Of a stretch of DNA of 64,000 nucleotides, positions 24,131 to 32,065 are shown piece by piece (the stretch's first letter is position 1; every line of letters starts with the position of its first letter). A program made the translations under genes and the position numbers. This DNA is from Pseudonocardia sp. MH-G8 (GTDB lineage Bacteria; Actinomycetota; Actinomycetes; Mycobacteriales; Pseudonocardiaceae). Below the pieces are notes generated by a model. It saw nothing but the letters and a program-made list of their open reading frames with translations, ran no database searches and was not told the origin of the DNA. The stretch covers positions 186,001-250,000 of the forward strand of contig NZ_NKYF01000010.1 of assembly GCF_002262885.1 (NCBI RefSeq). The letters run 5' to 3'.

Positions 24131-25102
24131 TCAGTGGCCGTCGGCGTGTTCGGCTGGGGCGCCCGGATCCGCGGCGGGAGCCGACCCGCTCGTGGCGGCC
24201 GTGAACTCCGCCGTGCGGACGACGCCGCTGTGCTGGAAGTCCAGGAACAACCGGTAGCTGCCCCCGCTGGGCACCTCGGCGACGAATCGGATCTCCGGTC
24301 CGGCCGGGGTGCGGCCGTCGCCCGGCGTTCCCTCGGGGTGCACGTGCAGGTAGGCCAGGTCGCCCTCGCGAAGCGCAACGAGGTGTCCGTAGGCAGCGAG
24401 GTAGGGCTGCAGGTCGGTGACCGGCTGGCCGTCCTTGCGCACGGTCAGGGTGAGTGGGGAGGCCTGCCCGGCGACCAGGTCGCCGCTGAGCTGCACCTCG
24501 TAGCCGTCCACGAACGCAGTGCGCGTGGGCTGGTGGGTGACAGGCTCGAACGCGCCCGGAGCAGCCACGTCGACGCCTAGCGTCGTTCCCTCGCCACCGG
24601 TCGGCGTGAAGTCGGCGAATGCCCGGTAGGAGCCGGCCGCGGGCAGGACGAGGGGGACCGCCCACGTGCCGTCGGCAGCCATCTCGGGGTGGACGTGCTG
24701 GAAGCCGGTGGTGTCGCGGCGCACGACGATCAGGTGCATCCGCTTGTCGTGCTCGACGTCGAACGCCGTGACCGGCGTGCCGTCCGGCCCGATGATGCGG
24801 AAGGTGAAGCCCTCGGAGGTTCCCGGGGCCAGCGTCGGATCGGTGGGCGTGAGGGTGTAGCTGCCCCTGCTCGACGCCAGCCCGGCGGGCTGGTCGGCGG
24901 CCTCCGCGACGGTGCCGCTGTGGGTGTCCCCGTGCCCGGCGTCCCCATCACCCGAGGGTGCTGCGCCCGACATTGCACCGTGTGCGCCGGAATCGGCGGT
25001 GGCGGTGTAGAGGGGACCGACAGCGGTGCCTGTGGCGTACGCACCCGTGACTACCAGGGCGAGCGCCGCACCGTAGGCGGAGAGCTTCGCTGCGGTGTTC
25101 AT
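24131..25102 (-). CDS. Secreted two-repeat HxHPE protein of the copper operon
   Basis: The 323-residue protein has an N-terminal signal/anchor helix and a Gly/His/Asp-rich linker. It then contains two homologous beta-rich halves. Each has GxPVT, a HL.VV/AL.R strand, the motif HVHPE (His136/138 and His253/255) and a GSYR-F-DF end. I do not recognise a named function. The repeated HxHPE suggests one copper site per half. It is encoded between copZ and copA, so it likely binds copper outside the membrane. Confidence 0.65.
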   Translation of the reverse strand: MNTAAKLSAYGAALALVVTGAYATGTAVGPLYTATADSGAHGAMSGAAPSGDGDAGHGDTHSGTVAEAADQPAGLASSRGSYTLTPTDPTLAPGTSEGFTFRIIGPDGTPVTAFDVEHDKRMHLIVVRRDTTGFQHVHPEMAADGTWAVPLVLPAAGSYRAFADFTPTGGEGTTLGVDVAAPGAFEPVTHQPTRTAFVDGYEVQLSGDLVAGQASPLTLTVRKDGQPVTDLQPYLAAYGHLVALREGDLAYLHVHPEGTPGDGRTPAGPEIRFVAEVPSGGSYRLFLDFQHSGVVRTAEFTAATSGSAPAADPGAPAEHADGH

Positions 25103-25159
25103 GTCCCGTTCTCTCTGTGTGTTCTCTTCAGGTGGCAGCCCTGCGGCTGGCCTCCGGCG

Positions 25160-25366
25160 TCAACCGGCGAGCTGGTAACCGGCTTCCTCGACGGCGGCGC
25201 GGATGCGCGCCTCGGCGACGGGCAGGGTGCTGGTGACGGTGACGGCCCCGGTGGGCAGATCCACCGCGACAGCGTTGACGCCGTCGATCTCGCTGATCTC
25301 CTCGGTGACCGAAGCGACGCAGTGCTCGCAGGTCATGCCGGTGACGGTGTAGGTGCTCTCGCTCAT
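25160..25366 (-). CDS. copZ: Copper chaperone CopZ (HMA domain)
   Basis: This 68-residue heavy-metal-associated domain has GMTCEHCVASVTEEI, the CxxC Cu(I) site, and the closing AVEEAGYQL. It shuttles Cu(I) to CopA or CsoR in the cytoplasm. AGGAG lies eight bases before the ATG. It is the second gene of the csoR operon. Confidence 0.93.
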   Translation of the reverse strand: MSESTYTVTGMTCEHCVASVTEEISEIDGVNAVAVDLPTGAVTVTSTLPVAEARIRAAVEEAGYQLAG

Positions 25367-25392
25367 CTCTCGGCTCCTTCTCGGCAGGGCAG

Positions 25393-25674
25393 TCAGCTCT
25401 TGACGAGCCGCGCGATCGCGGCGCTCGCCTCGGCGACCTTCTCGTCGGCCAACGTGCCGCCCTGTGCGGCCGCCTGCGTGACGCAGTGCTTGAGGTGCTC
25501 GTCCAGCAGACCGAGGGCGACGGCCTCGAGGGCCTTGGTCGCCGCGGAGACCTGGGTGAGCACGTCGATGCAGTACTTGTCGTCCTCGATCATCTTGGCG
25601 ATGCCGCGGACCTGGCCCTCGATGCGACGCATCCGCTTGAGGTACGCGTCCTTGTCCTGGGCGTAGCCGTTCAT
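25393..25674 (-). CDS. csoR: Copper-sensing repressor CsoR, copy 1
   Basis: The 93-residue all-helical CsoR/RicR protein has the Cu(I) ligands Cys35, His60 and Cys64 (KYCIDVL; DEHLKHCV) in the same spacing as M. tuberculosis CsoR (36/61/65). RRIEGQVRGIAKMI is the DNA-facing helix region. Cu(I) binding releases the operator. It starts at ATG 25674 (GGAGGAGG upstream) and autoregulates through the box at 25701-25715. It is about 89% identical by eye to copy 2 at 31528-31809. Confidence 0.95.
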   Translation of the reverse strand: MNGYAQDKDAYLKRMRRIEGQVRGIAKMIEDDKYCIDVLTQVSAATKALEAVALGLLDEHLKHCVTQAAAQGGTLADEKVAEASAAIARLVKS

Positions 25675-25700
25675 CTCTCCTCCTCCGTACTCGGCCAATA

Positions 25701-25715
25701 TACCATAGGGGGGTA
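25701..25715 (-). promoter_or_regulatory. CsoR operator of the csoR-copZ-copA operon
   Basis: TACCATAGGGGGGTA fits TACC-N7-GGTA, 27 bases before the csoR start, in the promoter with an adjoining TATATT-like hexamer. The G/C-run dyad is typical for CsoR sites. Confidence 0.75.
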
Positions 25716-25788
25716 CCCTAGGGAGGGGTGGAGGTGGGGCCGTCACCGGTAGGCGCTCGTCAAGCGTCGGGGGCCGCCGACGACCCGA

Positions 25789-26994
25789 TCACAGAGTGCG
25801 ATCGCGCAGGATCCGGCACAGCAGGTCCAAGTCCGCGTCGGCGTTGTAGTAGTGGACCGAGGCCCTCACCAGCTCCTCGAGTCCCCGAGCCTCCATGTCG
25901 AGACGGGTGGAGGGGGCGCGAGTGACGCTGACGTTGACGCCGTGCCCAGCCAGCAGCTCCTTCACCTGGAGCGGTGGCACGTCCACGGTCGAGAAGGTGA
26001 CGATGCCGCACCGTTCCCGACCGATGTCGTGAACGCGAACCCCTGGCAACTCCGACAGCCGCTCGCGCAGGTCCTCGCCGAGCTGGTAGACGCGGTCGCG
26101 GATCGCCGGCAGCCCCCAACCCGTGGCGTAGTCCAGGGCGGCGCCGAGTCCGAGTCCGGCGGCGATGTTGCTCTCCCAGGTCTCGAACCGACGCGCGTCC
26201 GGCCGCACCTCATAGCGGTCGCGGGCGACCCACGTCGCCGAGTGCAGATCGAGCATCGGTGGTGAAAGGTCGTCGAGGACCTCACGACGCACGTACAGAA
26301 GTCCTGTCCCCCGGGGTCCCCGCAGGTATTTGCGTCCGGTGATGGAGAGCAGGTCGCAGCCGATCGCCTCGACGTCCAGCGGGAGCTGGCCGGCGGACTG
26401 GCATGCGTCGAGCAGGTACAGCACACCCGCTTCGCGTGCCACCTGGCCGACCTCGGCAGCGGGGTTGACCAGGCCGCCATTGGTCGGGATGTGGGTCAGG
26501 GAGATCAGCCGGACCCGGTCGTCGATGAGCTCCCGCAGGGCGGGCACGGACAGCTGTCCCGACTCGTCATTGGGCACGACCTCGACACTCAGGTCGTAGC
26601 GTTGCGCCAGCTGCAGGTAGGCGATGAAGTTGCTGGCGTACTCGGCGGAACTCGTGAGGATCCGATCGCCGGGCCGGAAGGGAATGGCGTAGAACGCCGA
26701 CATCCACGCCCGCGTCGCGCTGTCGACGAGGGCGATCTCGCTCGGGTCGCAGCCGAGCATGCGGGCAGCAGAGTCGTACACGGATTCGATGGCCGCCGCT
26801 TCGCGGGCTGCCGCTTCGTAGCCACCGATCCGAGCCTCCAGGCGCAGGTGGGAGATGACGCGGTCGAGCACGGGGGCCGGCACGAGCGCCGCGCCGGCGT
26901 TGTTGAGGTGCACGACCTCTGAGCAGCCGGGGGTCTCGCGGCGAGCACGTGCGGCATCGATGGCATCGATACGCTCGGGTGCACTGGTGCTCAT
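25789..26994 (-). CDS. Class V aminotransferase/cysteine desulfurase-like PLP enzyme
   Basis: This 401-residue fold-type I enzyme has pyridine-N Asp197 (LDACQSAGQ), Schiff-base Lys222 (SITGRKYLRGPRGTG) and substrate His168 (LTHIPTN). It lacks the mobile Cys loop of SufS/IscS that I would expect, so a C-S lyase, EgtE-like or other class V reaction is as likely as a desulfurase. Its ATG overlaps the stop of the ABC transporter ATPase (ATGA), so it likely acts on the imported amino acid. Confidence 0.78.
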   Translation of the reverse strand: MSTSAPERIDAIDAARARRETPGCSEVVHLNNAGAALVPAPVLDRVISHLRLEARIGGYEAAAREAAAIESVYDSAARMLGCDPSEIALVDSATRAWMSAFYAIPFRPGDRILTSSAEYASNFIAYLQLAQRYDLSVEVVPNDESGQLSVPALRELIDDRVRLISLTHIPTNGGLVNPAAEVGQVAREAGVLYLLDACQSAGQLPLDVEAIGCDLLSITGRKYLRGPRGTGLLYVRREVLDDLSPPMLDLHSATWVARDRYEVRPDARRFETWESNIAAGLGLGAALDYATGWGLPAIRDRVYQLGEDLRERLSELPGVRVHDIGRERCGIVTFSTVDVPPLQVKELLAGHGVNVSVTRAPSTRLDMEARGLEELVRASVHYYNADADLDLLCRILRDRTL

Positions 26995-27812
26995 GCGCCC
27001 TCCGAGTGGTGGACGACGTCGGTGTGCGCCGCAGCCACCGGTGGAGGTGGCTGGTGTTCGACGAGCCGGAGGAACGAACGTGCGCGCACGTTCGTCGGCC
27101 GGGTGAAGAAGACTTCGGGCGAGGACTGCTCGACGATGACCCCGCCGTCCATGAAGACGACGCGGTCCGCCACGTCACGCGCGAACTGCGTCTCGTGGGT
27201 CACGATCACCATCGTCATGCCATCGGCGGCCAGCTCGCGGATCACGGCGAGCACCTCGTCGTGCAGCTCGGGGTCGAGTGCCGAGGTGGGCTCGTCGAAC
27301 AGGACGACTTCTGGCTCCATGGCGAGCGCGCGGGCGATCGCGACCCGCTGCTTCTGCCCGCCGGACAGGCGGGCGGGGTGCTCGTCGCGCTTCGCGGCCA
27401 ACCCGACGCGGTCGAGCAGGCGTTCCCCGAGCGGGACGGCCTGGGTGCGGGGCAGGCCACGCGCGTGACAGGCGCCCTCGATGACGTTGTCCAGCGCGGT
27501 CAGGTGCGGAAACAGGTTGAACTGCTGGAAGACCATCCCGGTGCGCTGGCGCGCGAGCTGCACCTGCTGGCGGTGCTTGCGACCCCGAACGCGTCGGCCG
27601 CACTGCACCACGCAGCCGCAGATGCTCACCCTGCCCTCGTCGGGTTCCTCGAGGAGGTTCATGCAGCGCAGGAGAGTCGTCTTGCCCGAGCCGGACGAGC
27701 CCATGATGACGACGACCTCGCCGCGCTGGACGGTCAGGTCCACGCCGGCCAGCACCTCTGTTCGACCAAACCTCTTGCGGATCCCCTCGACCTGCACCGG
27801 CGTGCTGTTCAT
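26991..27812 (-). CDS. Polar amino-acid ABC transporter ATP-binding protein
   Basis: The 273-residue ATPase of the PAAT family has Walker A GSSGSGKTT, Q-loop MVFQQFNLFPHLT, signature LSGGQKQRVAIARAL, Walker B VVLFDEPTSALD and H-loop VTHE. An Arg/Lys-rich insert (RRVRGRKHRQQ) sits before the Q-loop. The start ATG 27812 overlaps the permease stop as ATGA. Substrate class: polar or sulfur amino acid (by family, not shown). Confidence 0.9.
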   Translation of the reverse strand: MNSTPVQVEGIRKRFGRTEVLAGVDLTVQRGEVVVIMGSSGSGKTTLLRCMNLLEEPDEGRVSICGCVVQCGRRVRGRKHRQQVQLARQRTGMVFQQFNLFPHLTALDNVIEGACHARGLPRTQAVPLGERLLDRVGLAAKRDEHPARLSGGQKQRVAIARALAMEPEVVLFDEPTSALDPELHDEVLAVIRELAADGMTMVIVTHETQFARDVADRVVFMDGGVIVEQSSPEVFFTRPTNVRARSFLRLVEHQPPPPVAAAHTDVVHHSEGA

Positions 27813-28459
27813 GTTGCGTACGCCCTTCCCATTCGGCGTTCCAGCACACCCTGTCCGATCGAGAGCAGGGTGTTGATCAGCCAGTAGACGGCCCCGACGA
27901 GGAAGAACGCCTCCATGTAGCGGAAGGTCGAACTTCCGATGCTCTCGGCGACCCGGGTCAGCTCGACGACGGTGACGACCGACGCCAGCGACGTGTCCTT
28001 CATCAGTGCGATGAACCGGCTCCCGACGGCAGGTGTGGCCACTCTGATCGCCTGCGGGAACACGATGCGGCGGAACGTTCGCCAGTAGGGCATCCCCATC
28101 GAGTTGGCCGCTTCCCACTGCCCGATGTCGACGCCGAGGATCCCGCCCCGGAAGTTCTCGCTGAGATAGGCCGCCGCGAACAGTGTGAGCGCGAGGATGG
28201 CAGAGGGGATCGGTTCGAGCTGGATGCCGATCTGCGGCAGGCCGAAGTAGATGATGAGGATCTGGATCAGCAGTGGGGTTCCGCGGAAGATCGAGACGTA
28301 GCTGATCGCCACTGCGCGTAGGAACCGCACATCGGAGATTCGGGCGAGCGCGATCAGTGCGCCGAGCGCGGAGCCCAGCACGAAGGACACGACGCCGAGC
28401 GACAGGGTGATCGCCAGCCCTTGCAGCAGTTGGGGGAAGGAGTTGGTGAGCAAGTCCAC
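27809..28459 (-). CDS. Amino-acid ABC transporter permease
   Basis: The 216-residue HisM/GlnP-type permease has about five membrane helices. The entry motif LLQGLAITLSLGVVSFVLG, the FRGTPLLIQILIIYFGLP region and the EAA-loop EAANSMGMPYWRTFRRIVFPQ are all typical. The start is GTG 28459 with GGAGA upstream. It lies 24 bases after the binding-protein gene. Confidence 0.9.
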   Translation of the reverse strand: MDLLTNSFPQLLQGLAITLSLGVVSFVLGSALGALIALARISDVRFLRAVAISYVSIFRGTPLLIQILIIYFGLPQIGIQLEPIPSAILALTLFAAAYLSENFRGGILGVDIGQWEAANSMGMPYWRTFRRIVFPQAIRVATPAVGSRFIALMKDTSLASVVTVVELTRVAESIGSSTFRYMEAFFLVGAVYWLINTLLSIGQGVLERRMGRAYAT

Positions 28460-28483
28460 GACGGTCTCCGTTCGCCTTCCGAC

Positions 28484-29341
28484 TCAGCGGTTCTGGTCCA
28501 CCGGTAGCTTCGCGAGCTCGGCCGCCATGTCCAGGCCGCCGAGCCAGCGCTCCGAGAGCCTGGTGAGGGTGCCGTCGTCGATCATCGACGCCAGTGCGTC
28601 GTCGACGGCCTGCTTGAACCGTGGCGAGTCCTTATGGAACGTCATGGCGTTGACCTCGCGCTCCAGCAGTTCACCCGCAGGCTCCACGGGCAGGTCGTTC
28701 TGCTGGGCGAGGAAGGTGCCCTGGAAGCGGGACACCAGCATGGCGTCCACGCCGCCACGAGCCAGGTCTGTCAGTGCGAGGGTGGCGTTCTGGTAGGTCC
28801 GCACGTCGGCGTCGTCGATCTGCTCGCGGGCCATCTTCTCCTGCGTCGTGCCGGCAGAGACGCCCACGCTCCGTCCGGCGAGGTCGGCGAGAGTGGCGAT
28901 CGAGCTCTCGCCGGCCTTGACGAAGATCGAGACCCCGTTCACCTGGTAAGGCCGCGAGAAATCGACCTGCTCGCGGCGTTCATCGGTGATCGTTTGGCCG
29001 GAGATGACCACGTCGAAGCGATCCGCGCGGACGCCCTCGATGAAGCTCTGGAAGTTCGAAGGGATGAACTCCACCTCGGCCACACCGAGTCGGCGTGCCA
29101 ACTCGTGTGTGACGTCGACGTCGTAACCCACAGGTCGAGAGGCCTCGTCGAGGAAGTTCCACGGTGGGTTGGCCTGTGTGTTGGCCACCCGGAGCGTGCC
29201 CGACTCCCGCACGCGATCGAGCAGGTCGCCGGAGCTTTGTGTGCCGATAGAGCAGGCAGTGGTGGCGCCCACCAGTGCGATGAGGCCGGAGAGTAGGGGT
29301 AGGAGTCGTCGGATCGAGCGGGACCGTTGGAACTTGGCCAT
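28484..29341 (-). CDS. Amino-acid ABC transporter substrate-binding lipoprotein
   Basis: The 285-residue SBP_bac_3 protein has lipobox TTAC, PWNFLDEASRPVGYDVDVTHE at the start of lobe 1, the substrate contact NFQSFIEGVRADRFDVVISG, then FSRPYQVNGVSIFV and SVGVSAGTTQEK. It captures polar amino acids, possibly cystine or cysteine. GAGGAGG precedes the ATG. First gene of the transporter operon. Confidence 0.9.
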   Translation of the reverse strand: MAKFQRSRSIRRLLPLLSGLIALVGATTACSIGTQSSGDLLDRVRESGTLRVANTQANPPWNFLDEASRPVGYDVDVTHELARRLGVAEVEFIPSNFQSFIEGVRADRFDVVISGQTITDERREQVDFSRPYQVNGVSIFVKAGESSIATLADLAGRSVGVSAGTTQEKMAREQIDDADVRTYQNATLALTDLARGGVDAMLVSRFQGTFLAQQNDLPVEPAGELLEREVNAMTFHKDSPRFKQAVDDALASMIDDGTLTRLSERWLGGLDMAAELAKLPVDQNR

Positions 29342-29384
29342 GCCGCCTCCTCAGGCGCACACGCCCGGGTGCCGGTGCTGCGAT

Positions 29385-29405
29385 GGATCACAGTCGCCGT
29401 GATCC
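29385..29405 (-). promoter_or_regulatory. Inverted repeat in the leader of the ABC transporter operon
   Basis: GGATCAC and GTGATCC form a perfect 7-bp dyad with a 7-base spacer, 44 bases upstream of the binding-protein start. It lies within the predicted leader, so it may be an operator or an RNA hairpin. Confidence 0.4.
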
Positions 29406-29470
29406 GACGGAGCTGACTGCTGGTGACCCTGCGTGTGAATCGGCTGGAGCGTCCCCCGAACAGTGCGCCG

Positions 29471-29499
29471 ACCCTATGCCGGGGTAGGGTATGTGTCAA
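29471..29499 (-). promoter_or_regulatory. Sigma70-type promoter of the ABC transporter operon
   Basis: On the minus strand TTGACA (29499-29494) is followed after exactly 17 bases by TAGGGT (29476-29471). Transcription would begin near 29463 and give a leader of about 120 bases before the ATG at 29341. Confidence 0.55.
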
Positions 29500-29728
29500 A
29501 CGTCTCGTGACGTCGCGGTGTCCGACTGAGGACGCCGAGCGCTCGATCGGGTGGCCCGTTGTTCACGCAGGTGTCGTGCCCCTTGGCCTGTCTCATCGCT
29601 CAGATGTCACTGGATGAGGCGCCGACTGGGCCCAGAGGGTTCGGTCCTGTTGCCTGTTGGAGAACGTGGCCGGCGTGGCGAAGGTGCGCGCGGCATCGTA
29701 CGAGGTTCTGCTTCTTTGCTCGCCGTGG
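29500..29728. other. Non-coding spacer between transporter promoter and copZ2 terminator
   Basis: I see no gene or family-like peptide here in any frame, and no clear repeat. Open frames crossing it have no ribosome site. Confidence 0.45.
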
Positions 29729-29764
29729 GGTGTCGCCACTCGGCCATGGCCGAGTGGCGACACC
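29729..29764. terminator. Perfect 36-bp palindrome, terminator after copZ2
   Basis: An uninterrupted perfect palindrome (18-base half GGTGTCGCCACTCGGCCA) centred on CCATGG begins two bases after the copZ2 stop. As RNA it forms a long GC-rich hairpin without U-tract, acting from both sides. Confidence 0.72.
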
Positions 29765-29766
29765 GG

Positions 29767-29976
29767 TCACGCCGGAACGACCGTGTATCCGGCCTCCTCG
29801 ACGGCCTCCTCGACGGCGGATGCCGGGACGGGCTCGTCGCTGATGATCGTGAGTCGGCCGGCCTTGGCGTCGACCGAGATGTCGGTGACGCCGGGGATCT
29901 TGGTGACCTCGGAGCTCACCGAACCTGCGCAGTGGTCGCACGTCATGCCTTGGACGGTGTAAGTGCTGCTGGTCAT
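29767..29976 (-). CDS. copZ: Copper chaperone CopZ, second copy
   Basis: This 69-residue HMA domain has GMTCDHCAGSVSSEV (CxxC site) and the C-terminal EEAVEEAGYTVV. It is clearly related to the first CopZ but far more diverged than the two CsoR copies are. AGAGGAA lies about ten bases before ATG 29976. It is transcribed alone, divergent from the FAD oxidoreductase, and ends at the 36-bp palindrome. Confidence 0.92.
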   Translation of the reverse strand: MTSSTYTVQGMTCDHCAGSVSSEVTKIPGVTDISVDAKAGRLTIISDEPVPASAVEEAVEEAGYTVVPA

Positions 29977-30025
29977 CCTGTGCGTTCCTCTCATCGGGGT
30001 GGATCGCCCATCGTGGGCTCGGCAG

Positions 30026-30077
30026 AACATACCCCCTAGCCCTATATGGTACAACGAGTACCCCTGGGTGGTATGAG
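30026..30077. promoter_or_regulatory. Divergent copZ2/oxidoreductase promoters with CsoR sites
   Basis: For copZ2 (minus) TTGTAC (30054-30049) and TATGTT (30031-30026) are 17 bases apart. For the oxidoreductase (plus) the same hexamer read as GTACAA is 17 bases from TATGAG (30072-30077). A TACC-N7-GGTA box (TACCCCTGGGTGGTA, 30059-30073) fills one spacer. A related TACCCCCTAGCCCTATATGG tract fills the other. Confidence 0.6.
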
Positions 30078-30094
30078 GATGATGGGTGGGTTGC

Positions 30095-31330
30095 ATGGTC
30101 GAGCGGCAGCGTGTGGTCGTCGTTGGAGGTGGCGCGGCAGGTAGCGCTGCGGCAGCGGCGCTGGGGCAGTTCCTCGCCCAGCTGGAGGTCGTCGTGGTGG
30201 GTGCGGAGGAACGGCTGCCGTACAACCGCACGACGGTGAACAAGGGCTTGCTCACCGGGGCGGCGATTGATCAGGATGTCGTGCTGCCTGGTCTGCGCGA
30301 CCTCGGTGTCACCTGGAAGCTCGGTCGGCGAGCTCGCTCTGCCGACGCGGCAACCCGCATCGTCGAGCTCGCGAATGGACCTCGCATGACGGCGGATGCG
30401 GTCGTCCTGGCGACGGGCGCAGACCCCTGCCCGCTCCCCGCTGCGATCGAACCCGCCGCTGCCTCGAGGGTCCTCGGGATGCGCACCGCGTCGGATTCCC
30501 TGCGCCTGCGTGAAGCTCTTCGACACGGCTCCGGCCACATCCTGATCGCCGGCGCCGGTCTGCTCGGCGCTGAGACCGCCGGTTCCCTGCGGGCCTTGGG
30601 CGTGGAGGTGACGCTCGTGGATCTCGCGGACCGTCCGCTCTCCGCTCATCTGGGAGCAGCTGTCGCGAGTTGGGCGCACGCCAAGCACCTGCGGGCAGGG
30701 GTCGATCTGCGCACCCGGACCGCAGTCGTCGCCGTGGAGAGGGTGGGTGGCGGGGTGAACGTGACGCTGGACGACGGCAGCAGGGTGCGGGCGGATGCCG
30801 TCGTGGCGAGCCTCGGCGTCAGGCCGGCCGTCGGCTGGCTGCGCGACAGCGGCATCTCCTTGTCGGACGGCGTGTCGGTCGACTCCGGCATGCGGGTGCT
30901 CGATCACCGGGGGTTCTACGCCGCAGGCGACCTCGCTGCCGTTCCCGGGCCGGGTGGTACTCCTCTCCGTACGGAGCATTGGGGAGCCGCGCTCGCGCAG
31001 GGGCGCACCGCCGCCGCCAGTGTGCTCGCGGATCTCGGCCTCGCCGAGGCTGCCGACGATGCTGTGTCCGTCGGACCGCCGGGATACAGCACGTATGTTC
31101 ACGGAACGAAGCTGACGATGGTCGGCTCGGCGCACGACGCGATCGACGAGGCCGTCGTCCACGGCGCGGTGGGGGAGGGACGGTTCACGGTCGCCTTGTT
31201 GGACCGCGAGGGGCGCATCAGCGCCGCCGTCGGGGTCGGCGGAGCCCGGATCGCCAACCGGCTGCGAGGGCTGATCGCGCGACGCGGCGAGATCGGCGAG
31301 GTCGACCACGTGCTGGGGGAAGCGGCATGA
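30095..31330 (+). CDS. FAD/NAD(P)-dependent oxidoreductase of the copper region
   Basis: The 411-residue pyridine-nucleotide-disulfide/ferredoxin-reductase-like flavoprotein has the N-terminal FAD site VVVVGGGAAGSAAAAALG, ATGADPCPLP, the central NAD(P) site ILIAGAGLLGAETAGSLRALG and the second FAD motif GFYAAGDLAAVPG. A C-terminal reductase domain follows. There is no redox CxxC. I chose ATG 30095 (GTG 30086 also possible). Divergence from copZ2 over CsoR sites implies copper induction. Its electron acceptor is unknown. Confidence 0.83.
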   Translation: MVERQRVVVVGGGAAGSAAAAALGQFLAQLEVVVVGAEERLPYNRTTVNKGLLTGAAIDQDVVLPGLRDLGVTWKLGRRARSADAATRIVELANGPRMTADAVVLATGADPCPLPAAIEPAAASRVLGMRTASDSLRLREALRHGSGHILIAGAGLLGAETAGSLRALGVEVTLVDLADRPLSAHLGAAVASWAHAKHLRAGVDLRTRTAVVAVERVGGGVNVTLDDGSRVRADAVVASLGVRPAVGWLRDSGISLSDGVSVDSGMRVLDHRGFYAAGDLAAVPGPGGTPLRTEHWGAALAQGRTAAASVLADLGLAEAADDAVSVGPPGYSTYVHGTKLTMVGSAHDAIDEAVVHGAVGEGRFTVALLDREGRISAAVGVGGARIANRLRGLIARRGEIGEVDHVLGEAA

Positions 31331-31440
31331 GCTGGGCGAAGATCAGCGTCACGGCGGAGCGGCGGATCGGTCCGTGGCGGATCGTGCTCAACGTCCTGGT
31401 CGACCTCGCCCGGTGCTGCGGGCGCGGCCGACCGCGCTGA
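31327..31440 (+). CDS. 37-residue peptide coupled to the FAD oxidoreductase
   Basis: ATG 31327 overlaps the oxidoreductase stop (ATGA) and the frame stays open for 37 residues: a short amphipathic helix (GPWRIVLNVLVDLA) and a CC followed by a basic tail. Translational coupling makes expression likely. No family recognised; it might be a partner or a degenerate small redox peptide. Confidence 0.4.
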   Translation: MSWAKISVTAERRIGPWRIVLNVLVDLARCCGRGRPR

Positions 31441-31527
31441 GGAGGGTCCGGGCGTCACGGCGCGTGTTCAGCCGCCGGGGCGCCGGGGAGTCCCGGGGCC
31501 GGTGCGCCAGCTGGAGCGCATGCCTCG

Positions 31528-31809
31528 TCAGGACTTGACCAAGCGTGCGATCGCTGCGCTCGCCTCGGCGATCTTCTGGTCGGCGATCTGGCCTCCGTCA
31601 GCGGCGGCTTGCGCAACGCAGTGCTTGAGGTGCTCGTCGAGCAGGCCGAGCGCGACGGCCTCGAGGGCCTTGGTGGCGGCCGAGACCTGGGTGAGCACGT
31701 CGATGCAGTACTTGTCGTCCTCGATCATCTTGGCGATGCCGCGGACCTGGCCTTCGACGCGCCGCAGGCGCTTGAGGTAGGCGTCCTTGTCCTGCGTGTA
31801 ACCGTGCAT
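31528..31809 (-). CDS. csoR: Copper-sensing repressor CsoR, copy 2
   Basis: The 93-residue protein differs from copy 1 at only about ten positions, mostly in the C-terminal third and conservative ones (I/V, L/M). Ligands Cys35, His60 and Cys64 are kept. GAGGAGG lies five bases before ATG 31809. The upstream region has no TACC-N7-GGTA box, so unlike copy 1 it is probably not autoregulated. Both may bind the same boxes and form mixed tetramers. Confidence 0.94.
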   Translation of the reverse strand: MHGYTQDKDAYLKRLRRVEGQVRGIAKMIEDDKYCIDVLTQVSAATKALEAVALGLLDEHLKHCVAQAAADGGQIADQKIAEASAAIARLVKS

Positions 31810-32065
31810 CCGTACCTCCTCAGCGGAGTCCCATACTATGCGGCCCCGCGGTGACGGCGTCGCATGGCGTGGTCCTCCCCCCAAGGGTGCAGGCACCGGC
31901 AGCGGACGAGCACAGGGTCGCCTTCGGGATCCGAGCCCGCAACGGACTACCGGCGAGGCGCCGCTGCCGCCGACCGTCCGGCTGCGGCTCGCCCTCGCGG
32001 TCCGATGCGCTGCGGGCGCTCGCGTTCGTCGCGCACCATCGCCTGGGTTCCGAGCGAGAAGACGA

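Noticed and set aside
29471..29499. GC-rich tract CATACCCTACCCCGGC as a CsoR box
   Set aside because: The TACC-N7-GGTA spacing is not met. The tract is the spacer of the TTGACA/TAGGGT promoter.
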